Shown here piece by piece: positions 44,530-53,420 of a DNA stretch of 64,000 nucleotides. The stretch's first letter is position 1. Every line of letters begins with the position of its first letter. Origin of the DNA: Sphingobacterium griseoflavum (GTDB lineage: Bacteria > Bacteroidota > Bacteroidia > Sphingobacteriales > Sphingobacteriaceae); NCBI RefSeq assembly GCF_014653155.1, contig NZ_BNAF01000005.1:62001-126000 (forward strand), in the 5' to 3' direction. The notes below the pieces were generated by a model, which did not search any database, was not told the DNA's origin, and was given only the letters and a program-made list of their open reading frames with translations. The position numbers were made by a program, and so were the translations under genes.

Positions 44530-44982
44530 ATGGGAAGTATAGCAGTTTTAAATGAATTGACAGAGATCAATAATGACCGTGTAGCAGGATTTGAGAAAGC
44601 ACTAGCAGACATCAACGATGAAAATGTTGATTTAAAAGCTATTTTTCAGCGCTACAGTGAGCAGAGCCGTAAGTTTAGCCAAGAATTGAGCGCATTGGTT
44701 GCGAGCCATGGTGGCGATATCGAAACAGGTAATAGTGTTGCAGGTACCTTGCATAGAGCTTGGATTGATGTGAAGTCGTTGTTCGGTGGATCCGATCGCG
44801 TTAGTATCTTGAACGAAGCGGAGCGAGGAGAGGATGCCATCAAGGCTGCGTATAAATCCGCTTTGGAGGATGCAGAGTTAACTGGTGAAGCTCGGTCGAC
44901 CGTGATGAGACAGGCTAGCGAGATCAACGAAGGCCATGATGAAATCAAGGCACTACGTGATGCAGCGCGCGCAGCGGAATAG
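44530..44982 (+). CDS. DUF2383 / PA2169-type four-helix bundle protein
   Basis: 150 residues. Pattern of four helices: NELTEINNDRVAGFEKALAD, LKAIFQRYSEQSRKFSQEL, LHRAWIDVKSLFGGSDRVSIL and GEDAIKAAYKSALEDAEL. This matches the PA2169/DUF2383 ferritin-like family, with the family's 'G..l.r.w.dlks.lt..d...il.e.e.GEd' block clearly present. It is a stress-induced cytoplasmic protein of unknown biochemical role. The upstream 64 bases are very AT-rich. It is followed by a terminator. Confidence 0.88.
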   Translation: MGSIAVLNELTEINNDRVAGFEKALADINDENVDLKAIFQRYSEQSRKFSQELSALVASHGGDIETGNSVAGTLHRAWIDVKSLFGGSDRVSILNEAERGEDAIKAAYKSALEDAELTGEARSTVMRQASEINEGHDEIKALRDAARAAE

Positions 44983-45003
44983 TTGTAGGGTAAAGGAGAA
45001 GTG

Positions 45004-45032
45004 AAAGCCATGCCAAAGCGCATGGCTTTTTT
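45004..45032 (+). terminator. Terminator after the DUF2383 gene
   Basis: Inverted repeat AAAGCCATGC / GCATGGCTTT, loop CAAAGC, followed by a T tract. Confidence 0.85.
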
Positions 45033-45152
45033 GTTTTTTGGTTACTTGAAAAGAGTGGTTCAAAATCATGCTAAAAGATTTACGGCAACACTAACTGGGG
45101 TTTTAAGAAGTTTAACGATGCTCGTAGGATCTCGTGAAAGAAGCCAAAATAG

Positions 45153-45201
45153 CGCTGCGTTTGCAACATCAACATGTATAGGTGGTATCGCAAACGCAGC
45201 G
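45153..45201. terminator. Hairpin, probable terminator of the AEC transporter gene
   Basis: Perfect 12-base inverted repeat CGCTGCGTTTGC / GCAAACGCAGCG with a 25-base loop, flanked by AAAAT on the left and TTTTC on the right. It lies just past the minus-strand AEC stop. On the minus strand an AT-rich stretch follows. Confidence 0.6.
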
Positions 45202-45223
45202 TTTTCTTTATTTTCAGCTGCCG

Positions 45224-46141
45224 CTAGAAAAGGACCAAGCTTAGTGCAGGCGTCAGCAAGAGCGAAAGTATAGATGAGAGACCCACCAGTATTGCAGCGT
45301 TTTCTTCCTCTGTCTCGAGAAAGGAAGCAAATACGACCAAATTTGCCGCAATAGGGAAGCTAGCCATCAAGATCATAAGCATGCTTTGGTCTTCATCTAG
45401 AACGCCGACGAAGCTTTTCTCGATAAACACAAGGGCGAGGAGGATAACCGCGCCGGCGAGGTAACGGAGGCCCATAAGCTTACTGAGCGATTTGTAAGCT
45501 ATTTTTTTAAACGCAATGGTTCCCAATGTTAGTCCGATCAGGAACATGCCTAATGAAGAGACGACCCAACTGACAATATTAGCGACATCTTCCGCTTGTT
45601 CAGGCAATTGAATGCTTGCAACGTTCATTCCTATGGCTACGGCGCAAGCATAAATGGCCGGAATTTTGAAAACGTTAACCACGGCTTCCTTTGCGGAGAT
45701 GCCCTTAGTTCTAGACATGAGGAAAAATCCTATCGTATCCCCGTATAGCGCATTGCCTACATAAGCACTGATGATAAGGGGCATTTGCTTTTCGCCAAAT
45801 AAGGCCATAACGATTGGTATTCCAAACCATCCGATGTTATAGTAAGAAAAAGCACCTTTAACTAAATTTCCATCAAAATCCTTTCCTACGATTTTTTTAC
45901 CTAGGATGGCCGGCAAATTCATGGAGAAAGCCAAAATAAAAATAATAGAACCGATGACTGCCGTTTCTTCCAAATCTGCTTTTAGCAGGTTTTCGATGAT
46001 CAAGAAAGGAATAAAGACGAATAATAACGACTTTGATATCCATCGGCTGTTCAGATCCCATTTCTTTTTTACGGCCCAGCCTAGCAACATAAAGGTATAT
46101 AGTGGCAACACTTTGGTTGCGAGTTCTTGCAGCACTTCCAT
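45224..46141 (-). CDS. AEC (auxin efflux carrier) family transporter
   Basis: 305 residues, hydrophobic, 9-10 predicted TM helices in two halves, the AEC/BASS-like arrangement. Motifs include the N-terminal LPLYTFMLLGWAVKKKW, the Asn/Pro kinks in YYNIGWFGIPIVMALFGEKQ and the late LILMASFPIAANLVVFASF. Bacterial members carry malate, lactate or other small carboxylates; the substrate is not predictable. The ATG overlaps the stop of the upstream FAD gene (TAATG), so the two are coupled. Confidence 0.9.
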   Translation of the reverse strand: MEVLQELATKVLPLYTFMLLGWAVKKKWDLNSRWISKSLLFVFIPFLIIENLLKADLEETAVIGSIIFILAFSMNLPAILGKKIVGKDFDGNLVKGAFSYYNIGWFGIPIVMALFGEKQMPLIISAYVGNALYGDTIGFFLMSRTKGISAKEAVVNVFKIPAIYACAVAIGMNVASIQLPEQAEDVANIVSWVVSSLGMFLIGLTLGTIAFKKIAYKSLSKLMGLRYLAGAVILLALVFIEKSFVGVLDEDQSMLMILMASFPIAANLVVFASFLETEEENAAILVGLSSILSLLLTPALSLVLF

Positions 46142-47664
46142 TAGGAGATATTCTTTAATAGATCGTCGGTGAGGATATCCGCTTGTTCGACGTTAAACCA
46201 AAGGGCGTTGATGTCGAGTTGTAGACCAGCCAATTGATGCCCGATCACATAGTACGGTGAAGGGCTTTTGCGTTTAGCATGGCAGACACGTAAGCTTTCT
46301 AAATCAGCGCATATACCTCCGGCAGGATGCTGTTCGATGTAGCCTCTTTTTAAGAGCTTCGGCAACAACGGTTGATCGATCATTTCCTCGACCACGACGG
46401 TCGGTCCGGACGCATTAACCACATAATCTGCTTCATTGCTCGTCCCGTCGTCAGTTGTTAAGATAAAGCGACCGGCTTTCCACACGATGTCGTCGGTATT
46501 GCCGATGATTTTCAACTGTCCTGACTGCAATACTTTTTGGATTTTAATGGCGTTTTCTATAGGCATGGCATGTCGGTTGATATCGAAATAAGGTTTTATC
46601 CATTTCAAGAATAGCAGTTTTTGGTCTACGGGCAACAGTCGCCATATGGGGTATGTTTCTTCGCGGAGCGAATACAGGATGTTTTGTAGCAAACATTGTT
46701 TCCCAGTAGCTAAAGCGATATCCTCTTCCAATAGAGCAAGCTGGTCACGGTGTTCGCGTTCCTCAGCTACCCAGTTTAACTTTTTTTCCAAATGGCTCTC
46801 TGCTTCTTGCCGAAACATCCGGATCAGATCCGTAAGCCGCAGCGGTTTCGCCTTTTCGCGGATTGATTTCCGCACATTCGCAAGAGTCAATATACGGCGT
46901 TGATATGGAATTTCTACCGGAGATTGTACACGTGGCAATAGCCCTTTCAGCGAGAAAAAACTGATAGGCCCCTCATGCCCGTTGTCAATTAACGTGATCA
47001 ATGCATCGATTGCAGTTAAACTGCTGCCCACGATGCTTACGCGGGCTTTTTTGTTTTTTATGTGTTTAAGCAGGCGGCTAGAAGGCCATGGAGATGGAAA
47101 GAAGTTAGGTTGCTTTAGCAATTTGGTAAAGCTGTTGGATGCCGGGTTACCTGTTGCCAAAATGCTATAGTCGGCTTGAAAGCTTTCGTCGTTATCGGTG
47201 ATGAGCGTGATTTTGTTGTCTCGACCCACCTTGCCGTCCACAACCTCTGATGAAACAAGATCCACTTTAATGCCGTGTTGCTCGGCCAACTGGCGGTGGG
47301 TAGCAAACATGTCTTGCACATATTCTCCGAACAACATACGAGGTGGGAAAGCGTCAGGATGAACACTGACTTGGGGGTGTTTACGAGCGATCAGATCTTG
47401 ATTTTCATGCATCCACTGTACAAAATGCATGCGCTCATGCGGGAAGATACCCATTAAGCCTGCTTTTGTATTCAACAAATGTCCTTCTTGCCCCGTGCCG
47501 AACGCTAAGCCCTCACCAAATTTTGTCCTTTTTTCGAAGATAATGAGTCGCAGGTGGTTTGCTGGCTTCCGGACAATGTGCTTGAGGACGAGCTGTAAAA
47601 AACAGGCTGTGCCACTTGCGCCGGCACCAATGATGGCGATTGTCGTGCTTTTGTTATATGTCAT
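46141..47664 (-). CDS. FAD/NAD(P)-binding protein (HpnW/YdhS-like oxidoreductase)
   Basis: The start ATG 47664 (MTYNKSTTIAIIGAG) puts the dinucleotide-binding GAGASG at residues 11-16; the longer frame to 47694 only adds leader. About 507 residues. Other markers are GEGLAFGTGQEGHLLNTKAG, DYSILATGNP, VSIVGSSLTAIDALITL (second dinucleotide fold) and DYVVNASGPT. It resembles the FAD-NAD(P)-binding family (PF13454) of poorly known oxidoreductases. The substrate is unknown. It is co-transcribed with the AEC transporter. Confidence 0.87.
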   Translation of the reverse strand: MTYNKSTTIAIIGAGASGTACFLQLVLKHIVRKPANHLRLIIFEKRTKFGEGLAFGTGQEGHLLNTKAGLMGIFPHERMHFVQWMHENQDLIARKHPQVSVHPDAFPPRMLFGEYVQDMFATHRQLAEQHGIKVDLVSSEVVDGKVGRDNKITLITDNDESFQADYSILATGNPASNSFTKLLKQPNFFPSPWPSSRLLKHIKNKKARVSIVGSSLTAIDALITLIDNGHEGPISFFSLKGLLPRVQSPVEIPYQRRILTLANVRKSIREKAKPLRLTDLIRMFRQEAESHLEKKLNWVAEEREHRDQLALLEEDIALATGKQCLLQNILYSLREETYPIWRLLPVDQKLLFLKWIKPYFDINRHAMPIENAIKIQKVLQSGQLKIIGNTDDIVWKAGRFILTTDDGTSNEADYVVNASGPTVVVEEMIDQPLLPKLLKRGYIEQHPAGGICADLESLRVCHAKRKSPSPYYVIGHQLAGLQLDINALWFNVEQADILTDDLLKNIS

Positions 47665-48099
47665 ATCTATCGTTGAACAATATTTTCCGGACATCGTTCA
47701 GACAGACGGCAAAAAACAGCCGATACATTGTTTCTTTGTTGCGGTGGTTATACCTAAGGTCGCCGTCATTGGCTTTTAGATCGCTAAAATCGGTGCCCCG
47801 AACCAAAGGGTTGCTCCCCGAACAACTTCGCTTTGATGACCCGTGTGGGCCCCATGTAAATAGGCGATTTATTTGGATACACATCATTCGATTCCGACCC
47901 CATTTATTTGGTCTTTAAGCAGGCTCTCAGTACGAAGAAAACGGGTGAAGATCTAGTCTTGGTTTTCTTTGCCATTTCCACGGGCTCGGGCTGGATCGAG
48001 GAATACAGCATAATAAAAATCCGTCTCCTATCTTACACGACAGTGTAATCACCGGAGACGGACGCTAAAGTATATAGTGGATTAAAAATGCGATGACTG
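47665..48099. other. Gene-poor 435-base intergenic region
   Basis: No supported gene. Short frames on both strands lack sensible composition or neighbours. The right end carries the cold-shock gene terminator hairpin (48021-48061). Otherwise nothing was identified. Confidence 0.5.
48021..48061 (-). terminator. Terminator of the second cold-shock gene
   Basis: Outer stem CCGTCTCC/GGAGACGG and inner stem TACAC/GTGTA around GACA. On the minus strand it is followed by ATTTTTATT, downstream of the csp stop. Confidence 0.75.
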
Positions 48100-48294
48100 T
48101 TACCTTACGACACGCACATTTTTAGCATTAATACCCTTTTTGCCTTCTTCTGTTTCGAACTCGACGGTGTCGTGTTCACGGATATTTCCTAATAATCCAG
48201 TTGAGTGTACGAAAATGTCTTTGCCACCATCTGCAGGTGTAATGAAACCGAATCCTTTTGTTTCATTAAAAAACTTCACTTTTCCTTGTTGCAT
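48100..48294 (-). CDS. Cold-shock protein (CspA family), second copy
   Basis: ATG 48294 (MQQGKVKFFNETKGFGFITP) matches the other Csp of the window; the longer frame to 48363 is leader. 64 residues, with RNP1 KGFGFITP and RNP2 DIFVHSTGL. It differs from the 29583-29774 copy mainly in the loop GLLGNIREHD and is in its own transcription unit with its own terminator. It is an RNA chaperone. Confidence 0.94.
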   Translation of the reverse strand: MQQGKVKFFNETKGFGFITPADGGKDIFVHSTGLLGNIREHDTVEFETEEGKKGINAKNVRVVR

Positions 48295-48480
48295 GTTCTT
48301 AAAATTTTGTAAATGATCATTTTGTTGTTTCACGTGTTTAGCGTGGAATGATCTTCGTAACAATTTCTATACCAAATAAATCGATTATCTGTCCCGGTTT
48401 CCATTGCGGTTCGGGACGACCAATTGCTGGTTCGTGGAAAACTCAAAAAAACATTCTCTTTGCAACATTGTTTTTTTTAT

Positions 48481-48942
48481 ATGGAATGGAAAGAACGACT
48501 GTGGGGTTATAATGCCGTAGACGGGTTTTACGAGAATCCCCAAAAATTTAATTTTGAATTTAGTCCGGAGCGACTGATTGTTCGTAATTTGGCTCTCCGG
48601 CATGCTGATCGGGATTTGTATCGAAATTTCCTATTGGAAAATTTTCCGTTTCACCTACAGAAAGAGATGGAAAAATTTGATCAAGTGATCAATAATTTGT
48701 GGTTGTTAACACCCGCTGAAGCGGCCCAGTATGTCGATGAAAAAGAGGTGAACATGATGTGCGCCGATTTGGATTACCGTGAAGGCGATGCTATTTTTCG
48801 AGCCTTGCATGTAGAGGCTGCAGAGCTGGCGACCTTCAAAAAAGAGGTAGATCGTGAACTTTTGGAAAACTATGTCTTACCCGAGCAGGTGTTAAATCGA
48901 TCCTTTCTATGGATTGATGGCTCAGCCTTCGAAAACCTCTAG
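48481..48942 (+). CDS. Uncharacterised protein, paralogue of the protein at 42180-42686
   Basis: The start ATG 48481 (MEWKERLWGYNAVDGFY) is chosen; the upstream extension to 48424 is not conserved in the paralogue. 153 residues, acidic, helical, no signal peptide. It aligns over most of its length with the 42180-42686 protein, including the KFDQVINNLWLL and LPEQVLNRSFLWID blocks. The C-terminal WIDGSAF is matched by WIDFSQC in the other copy. The function is unknown. It is divergent from the second csp gene. Confidence 0.72.
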   Translation: MEWKERLWGYNAVDGFYENPQKFNFEFSPERLIVRNLALRHADRDLYRNFLLENFPFHLQKEMEKFDQVINNLWLLTPAEAAQYVDEKEVNMMCADLDYREGDAIFRALHVEAAELATFKKEVDRELLENYVLPEQVLNRSFLWIDGSAFENL

Positions 48943-49189
48943 CATGGCGGCGGTGATCGTTGGGATGGTGATCATCGAATTCTTAACGCTATAGCGTATC
49001 CCAACCAAAGGGGGAGATAGTACGCGCGCTCGCGAACGTTCATACTATCGTATGTGCAAGCCACTCGGCAGGTTGAAAAATTTGATCGACCAGGAAAGGA
49101 TCTTTTGGTTGCGGAATACTTTGGAGTTGAGGTAATGTTTTTAGCTTCAAACGGTGTCCCAAACCAGCAGCACAATACTTAAATTTCAA

Positions 49190-49435
49190 CTACCTTTCGC
49201 GCAAAAAAATACGGATGTAGTAGATCAATCCGAGCACCGAAAGAAGATTGAAAATAAAAATAAAACCAAGTAAGAATAAAAAGGAAGAAGGGGCATATAG
49301 GTAGTATATAACGAGCAGAGAGACAACAGCCACGGACGACAGAATACCGATTTTGAAATATTTTTTCTGCTGCGCGATGCGATGGGACACACTTGCTTTG
49401 CGCTTGACTACATTCTTTAGCTCTACTGCTTCCAC
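49190..49435 (-). CDS. Small two-helix membrane protein, function unknown
   Basis: 81 residues with a basic N-terminal half (NVVKRKASVSHRIAQQKKYF) and two TM helices (about 28-46 and 50-75) ending in a basic tail IRIFLRER. No family is recognised. Single gene after a 250-base gap that holds only a short hairpin (49016-49049) and a 12-base palindrome (48986-48997). Confidence 0.6.
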   Translation of the reverse strand: MEAVELKNVVKRKASVSHRIAQQKKYFKIGILSSVAVVSLLVIYYLYAPSSFLFLLGFIFIFNLLSVLGLIYYIRIFLRER

Positions 49436-49629
49436 GTTGATCGTATCTTTTGCTTACTCTAGGTTGATTTTCTATTACCGATGTTGATGTTTAAACATAG
49501 GCTTTGGAAATCTTTAACAAATAACATGCCGCTTTTTGTCGGCGGATGTCTACAGATTCAAATAATTAAGAAAACTTTTTTTTCCTTAAACGGAGGCGTC
49601 GTAGGTATGGCGATCGATAACAGAATTAC

Positions 49630-50727
49630 TCATTTCTTCTTGAAATCAGTCAGTTTGACAATGTTTTTAATTTTTTCGTCGAGCTCTCTGGTACTTAACT
49701 TCAGCATGGCTATCTCTTCTGGCATATCTTTTCCAAATTTTTCGGATAGATATTCAGCGATGCCCAAAATAGAGGAGACAGGTCTTCTTAATTCGTGCGA
49801 TTGATAGAATGTTACGCGACGTAAATCTTCGTTTTGCTGCGTCAACTGGCTTTCCTGCTGGATCTTTTGTGTAATATCTAATGCATTACAAGAGACCCCA
49901 ATGATGCCACCTTGCGGGTCGAAGGCGGGTTCGAAGTACACGAGCCAATGTACAGAAGCTCTATTTTTCACCGTATCTATACGAACGGCAGTTTGTTTTC
50001 CCCGTAAAGCCCGCATGTAGTTCTTTAAAAATGTCGCGGCATTTTGTTGCTGCAAGTACCCGCGGATATCATCACCCTCTTTCGGAATCTTTGCACAGTT
50101 TTCCTTAACCAAGTCTTGAAAAACTGCATTGTAGCTTAGGATGCCGTAATTGGTGTCCAATAATAAATGCAGCACTAACTTGCTGTTGAAGAATGATGTC
50201 AGGCGTATTTGATAAAGCCTGATATCCGCCAACTGCTCCTTCAGCAATATAATACTGGCCTGCAATTCGAATAATTGTATAATTTGTTTAGCTAATATGT
50301 TCAACATGGACCTTTGGGTTTCAGAGAACAACAATAAGTCGTCACTAAACACACATAAACTCCCGATGTGGTAAGCATCATGCGTCAATAACGGGATGTT
50401 TGCAAAGGAACGTATAAAAGGGCTACCCAACACAGATGGATGTGCTGCCCACGCTGAATCGAGCAGGGTATCCTTGATAAATAGGGCACAAGGGCTCGCG
50501 GTGGACGCGTTCCGAAAAGCGTCGGTCCAACGAGTGTCTTCAGGTGCCGGTCCCCAAAGGTAATGGAAGTGCGGGGCTACGTTATCCAATATCGTGATCG
50601 TCGCTATTTTGGCGTGGCAAACTTCGGCAGCTAACCGAACCAAATCGCGAACTTCCTTTTCGTTTTCGAATTGCAGACTGAGAAAACGATCGAGGGTACG
50701 GAGTCTTTTTATTTCCCTTAATGGCAT
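49630..50727 (-). CDS. GAF-PAS-HisKA protein lacking the kinase ATPase domain
   Basis: 365 residues. GAF domain about 15-155 (RFLSLQFENEKEVRDLVRLA, FANIPLLTHDAYHIGSLCVF), a PAS-like domain about 180-290 (LLLDTNYGILSYNAVFQDLVKE; GIIGVSCNALDITQK), then a dimerisation/His-phosphotransfer segment with His311 in FYQSHELRRPVSSILG. Only 54 residues follow His311, so the HATPase_c domain is absent, and no such domain lies downstream. It follows the single-domain response regulator gene by 38 bases on the same strand. It may act as a phosphorelay intermediate or a non-catalytic sensor. Confidence 0.85.
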   Translation of the reverse strand: MPLREIKRLRTLDRFLSLQFENEKEVRDLVRLAAEVCHAKIATITILDNVAPHFHYLWGPAPEDTRWTDAFRNASTASPCALFIKDTLLDSAWAAHPSVLGSPFIRSFANIPLLTHDAYHIGSLCVFSDDLLLFSETQRSMLNILAKQIIQLFELQASIILLKEQLADIRLYQIRLTSFFNSKLVLHLLLDTNYGILSYNAVFQDLVKENCAKIPKEGDDIRGYLQQQNAATFLKNYMRALRGKQTAVRIDTVKNRASVHWLVYFEPAFDPQGGIIGVSCNALDITQKIQQESQLTQQNEDLRRVTFYQSHELRRPVSSILGIAEYLSEKFGKDMPEEIAMLKLSTRELDEKIKNIVKLTDFKKK

Positions 50728-50765
50728 ATATGTGTCGCTTTATGCAGTATGGTCTTTTTACGAAG

Positions 50766-51158
50766 CTAGGAGGGGCCGAAAGCTTCCTGAAAAATACGTC
50801 GGAAACTATCGATGTCAAGGGGTTTTCTTAAGTAGTCCTTCACGAGTTTTTTGGACAAACTAATCTCCCTGTCACTTTCTGCTGTAGACGAACTCACCAT
50901 ATATATATGGCTGTTCTCAAAGAGGTGTAGTTTATCCATCTCATCAACCATCTCCCAACCGTCGATCTCGGGCATATTAATGTCGACCAAGATCAATTTT
51001 GGGATGTTTTTTACTACCTTGGCATTCGAGCGGAAGTAGGCTAGCGCATCTGCTCCATTGCTAAAAGAAAGAAGCTTTATGTCGCTGGAACAATAAGCGA
51101 AATATGTTCTGCACAAAAACTGAAATACTGGATCATCATCAACAACACTTATCAACAT
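50766..51158 (-). CDS. Single-domain response regulator (REC)
   Basis: The start ATG 51158 (MLISVVDDDPVFQFLC) is chosen: it places the Asp-Asp pocket at residues 7-9; the longer frame to 51221 adds an unrelated tail. 130 residues, REC domain only. The phospho-acceptor Asp lies in LILVDINMPEIDGWEM, then the switch Ser/Thr in MVSSSTAES and Lys in DYLRKPLD. No output domain, so it works as a phosphate carrier or CheY-like switch. Upstream of, and likely co-transcribed with, the kinase-like gene above. Confidence 0.9.
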   Translation of the reverse strand: MLISVVDDDPVFQFLCRTYFAYCSSDIKLLSFSNGADALAYFRSNAKVVKNIPKLILVDINMPEIDGWEMVDEMDKLHLFENSHIYMVSSSTAESDREISLSKKLVKDYLRKPLDIDSFRRIFQEAFGPS

Positions 51159-51377
51159 ACGCAAACAATATATTTGTTTAGTTAAATAGAAAACTTTCCA
51201 ACCATCTATTCTAAACTTCAATTATACAAAAAAATGAGTGGAACAATTATTTTCTGTCATATTATTTGATAGCGAAGCTCCTTTACAATTTTTAGTTAGA
51301 AATGATAAATAAGGAAATATAACCTAAAATTAGGGAATAAAACAATACTACCAATGACTGTTCGATGGGGATTTTAC

Positions 51378-51385
51378 TATATTTG
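51378..51385 (+). promoter_or_regulatory. Bacteroidota -7 box of the ankyrin/DUF2271/PepSY/ApbE operon
   Basis: TATATTTG, 34 bases before the ankyrin gene ATG. No convincing -33 element was found upstream. The leader would be about 28 bases. Confidence 0.5.
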
Positions 51386-51419
51386 AATTTAATTAGATTT
51401 AATACAAATAGAGTAAGAT

Positions 51420-52919
51420 ATGATCAAGAAGGTTCTGCTATCGTTGTGGATATTGTCTTCCTTATCGGGGAAAGCGCAACAGAGTACGTTACTACATGCC
51501 GATTTTTGGAAATCGAGTCCTACATTATTAACGGTCAAGGCTGAAATAGAGAAAGGGAACAGCCCATCGCTGCCAAATCCGGCATCGTTTGATCCTGTGA
51601 CGATGGCTATTATAAACAAAGCGCCAAATGACGTGATTGAGTTTCTGATTGATCAAGAAGGAAATGGCGTAACAAAGAAAACGCATCATAGCCGTAGCTA
51701 TCTCCATTGGGCAGCATCAAGCGGGAATCTCGATTTGGTAGAACATTTAATTGCCAAAGGCGCAGATGTGCATTACCAAGATAGTCATGGTGATGCTATT
51801 GCGGCTTATGCGGCGGCAACAGGCAATAAAAATACAGCGATATTCGATGCTCTTTTTAAGGCTGGAGTAGATCCAAAGCAGACTTACACAGCTGGTGCCA
51901 CATTGTTGATGCTGGGTATTGCCTCGGATCCGGATCTAACTGTAACCGACTACTTTTTAACAAAAGGTCTATCTCTTGATATGAAAGATGGGAACGGCCG
52001 TAGCGCGGCAGATTATGCTAGTAGATTGGGGGATACGATATTGATTGAAAAATTGGCTAAGCGCGGCGTATATCCTACCAACCAAGCGCTGTTTTTTGTA
52101 ACCCAAGGCTCGCGTCAAAAAACAAATGGACTGGATACCTACCGGTATTTCGTGGAAAAGTTGAAGTTGGATCCTCGCGTGACAAATAAGGAAGGTGCGA
52201 CTGTACTCCATTCGTTGATGCGCCGCCCAAACATAGATATTATCAACTATTTCCTAGCAAAAGGGGTCGATCCAAACAGGGCCGACCATGATGGGAATAC
52301 GGCGTTGATGCAAGCTGCCGCAGGGCGGGATAAGACGCTTATCGAAATGCTATTACCGCATGTCGATGAGGTCAATGTGCAGAATGGGAAGGGTGAATCA
52401 GCATTGACAAAAGCCGTGGCGAACGGTTCGGCGGAAATCGCGTCGATGCTCTTAAAGCATGGTGCCGATGTACATGTCTTAGACAAAGACGGCAATAATT
52501 TGGCTTACCATTGGTTTCATTCGTTTCGTGAACAAGAAGGCGGAGGGCCTCGAGGCGTACAGGATCCAGGAAACGATTTCGAAGATAAATTGAACCTACT
52601 TCAGAAAAGCGGACTTTCGGTCACGGCAGCGCAGCGCAATGGGAGCTCACTTTTCCACGTGGCTGTTGCTAAAGAGAATATGCAGTTGATTAAAAAGGCA
52701 GCTGCACTAGGTGCTGACATCAATGCGCAGGATAGCGAAGGCACGACAGCCCTCCATAAGGCAGCGCTAATAGCTAAAGATGACCGATTGTTGAAGGCAT
52801 TGTTAGCCTGCGGTGCAAAAAAGGAATTGAAAACAGAATTTGATGAAACGGCGTATGATTTAGCGAAGGATAATGAGTTTTTGAGCAATAATCAAGTCGC
52901 TATCGATTTTCTTAAATAG
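51420..52919 (+). CDS. Exported ankyrin-repeat protein
   Basis: 499 residues with a signal peptide ([20 protein letters not shown]). At least eight ankyrin repeats follow, for example [49 protein letters not shown] and [27 protein letters not shown], each with the G.TaLh.Aa..g....v..Ll..GAd pattern. It is predicted periplasmic and probably binds a partner protein. It starts the operon with DUF2271, PepSY-flavodoxin and ApbE genes; such periplasmic ankyrin proteins have been linked to oxidative stress and iron reductase loci. Confidence 0.9.
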   Translation: MIKKVLLSLWILSSLSGKAQQSTLLHADFWKSSPTLLTVKAEIEKGNSPSLPNPASFDPVTMAIINKAPNDVIEFLIDQEGNGVTKKTHHSRSYLHWAASSGNLDLVEHLIAKGADVHYQDSHGDAIAAYAAATGNKNTAIFDALFKAGVDPKQTYTAGATLLMLGIASDPDLTVTDYFLTKGLSLDMKDGNGRSAADYASRLGDTILIEKLAKRGVYPTNQALFFVTQGSRQKTNGLDTYRYFVEKLKLDPRVTNKEGATVLHSLMRRPNIDIINYFLAKGVDPNRADHDGNTALMQAAAGRDKTLIEMLLPHVDEVNVQNGKGESALTKAVANGSAEIASMLLKHGADVHVLDKDGNNLAYHWFHSFREQEGGGPRGVQDPGNDFEDKLNLLQKSGLSVTAAQRNGSSLFHVAVAKENMQLIKKAAALGADINAQDSEGTTALHKAALIAKDDRLLKALLACGAKKELKTEFDETAYDLAKDNEFLSNNQVAIDFLK

Positions 52920-52932
52920 CATGATAAATAAC

Positions 52933-53409
52933 ATGAAAAGTCTTTTATTACTGGTTGTATTGCCTGTCCTTTACGGAAGTATAAGCTATGCACAAACGAG
53001 CAACTATAAATGCATGATCCAGATGAACAGTTATGAAGGCGAGGCTGCCTATGTCATCATATCCCTTATCAATCCAAATGGGTCTTATGCAAAGACCTTG
53101 GCGGTACTCGGCCCGGATAAACAGTGGTACAATACTTTGAAAGAATGGTATAAATACCAGACAAAAAGCGGGGAAAAGCTAAGTGCTGTGACCAGCGCTT
53201 CTGTCGGCGGCGGGGATAGGGCCGTACGCACTCTTGCCATTGACGAGTCTAGATTAAACAAGGGTTACAAGCTTCGGTTCGAGTCGGCCGTTGAGGAAAA
53301 GAAATATCACGTCCAAGATGTCGAAATTCCATTGACAAGCGCCGCCATGACAGAACGCGCGGTTGGAAAGGGTTACATCCGTTTCGTCAAACTTAGTAAA
53401 GTCCAATAG
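52933..53409 (+). CDS. DUF2271 family periplasmic protein
   Basis: The start ATG 52933 (MKSLLLLVVLPVLYGSISYAQ) has a clean signal peptide; the ATG at 52921 adds four residues. About 158 residues. The mature part carries a GAT/SAS-like motif in LSAVTSASVGGGDRAVR, similar to the [S/T]GAT flavinylation site targeted by ApbE but with Ser in place of Gly. DUF2271 proteins recur with PepSY and ApbE genes; a covalent flavin is likely here but is inference. It lies 13 bases after the ankyrin stop. Confidence 0.85.
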   Translation: MKSLLLLVVLPVLYGSISYAQTSNYKCMIQMNSYEGEAAYVIISLINPNGSYAKTLAVLGPDKQWYNTLKEWYKYQTKSGEKLSAVTSASVGGGDRAVRTLAIDESRLNKGYKLRFESAVEEKKYHVQDVEIPLTSAAMTERAVGKGYIRFVKLSKVQ

Positions 53410-53420
53410 CGGCCAAGAGC

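Noticed and set aside
47640..47918. Overlapping plus and minus frames in the region right of the FAD protein
   Set aside because: Neither has sensible composition, and both overlap the true FAD gene start region.
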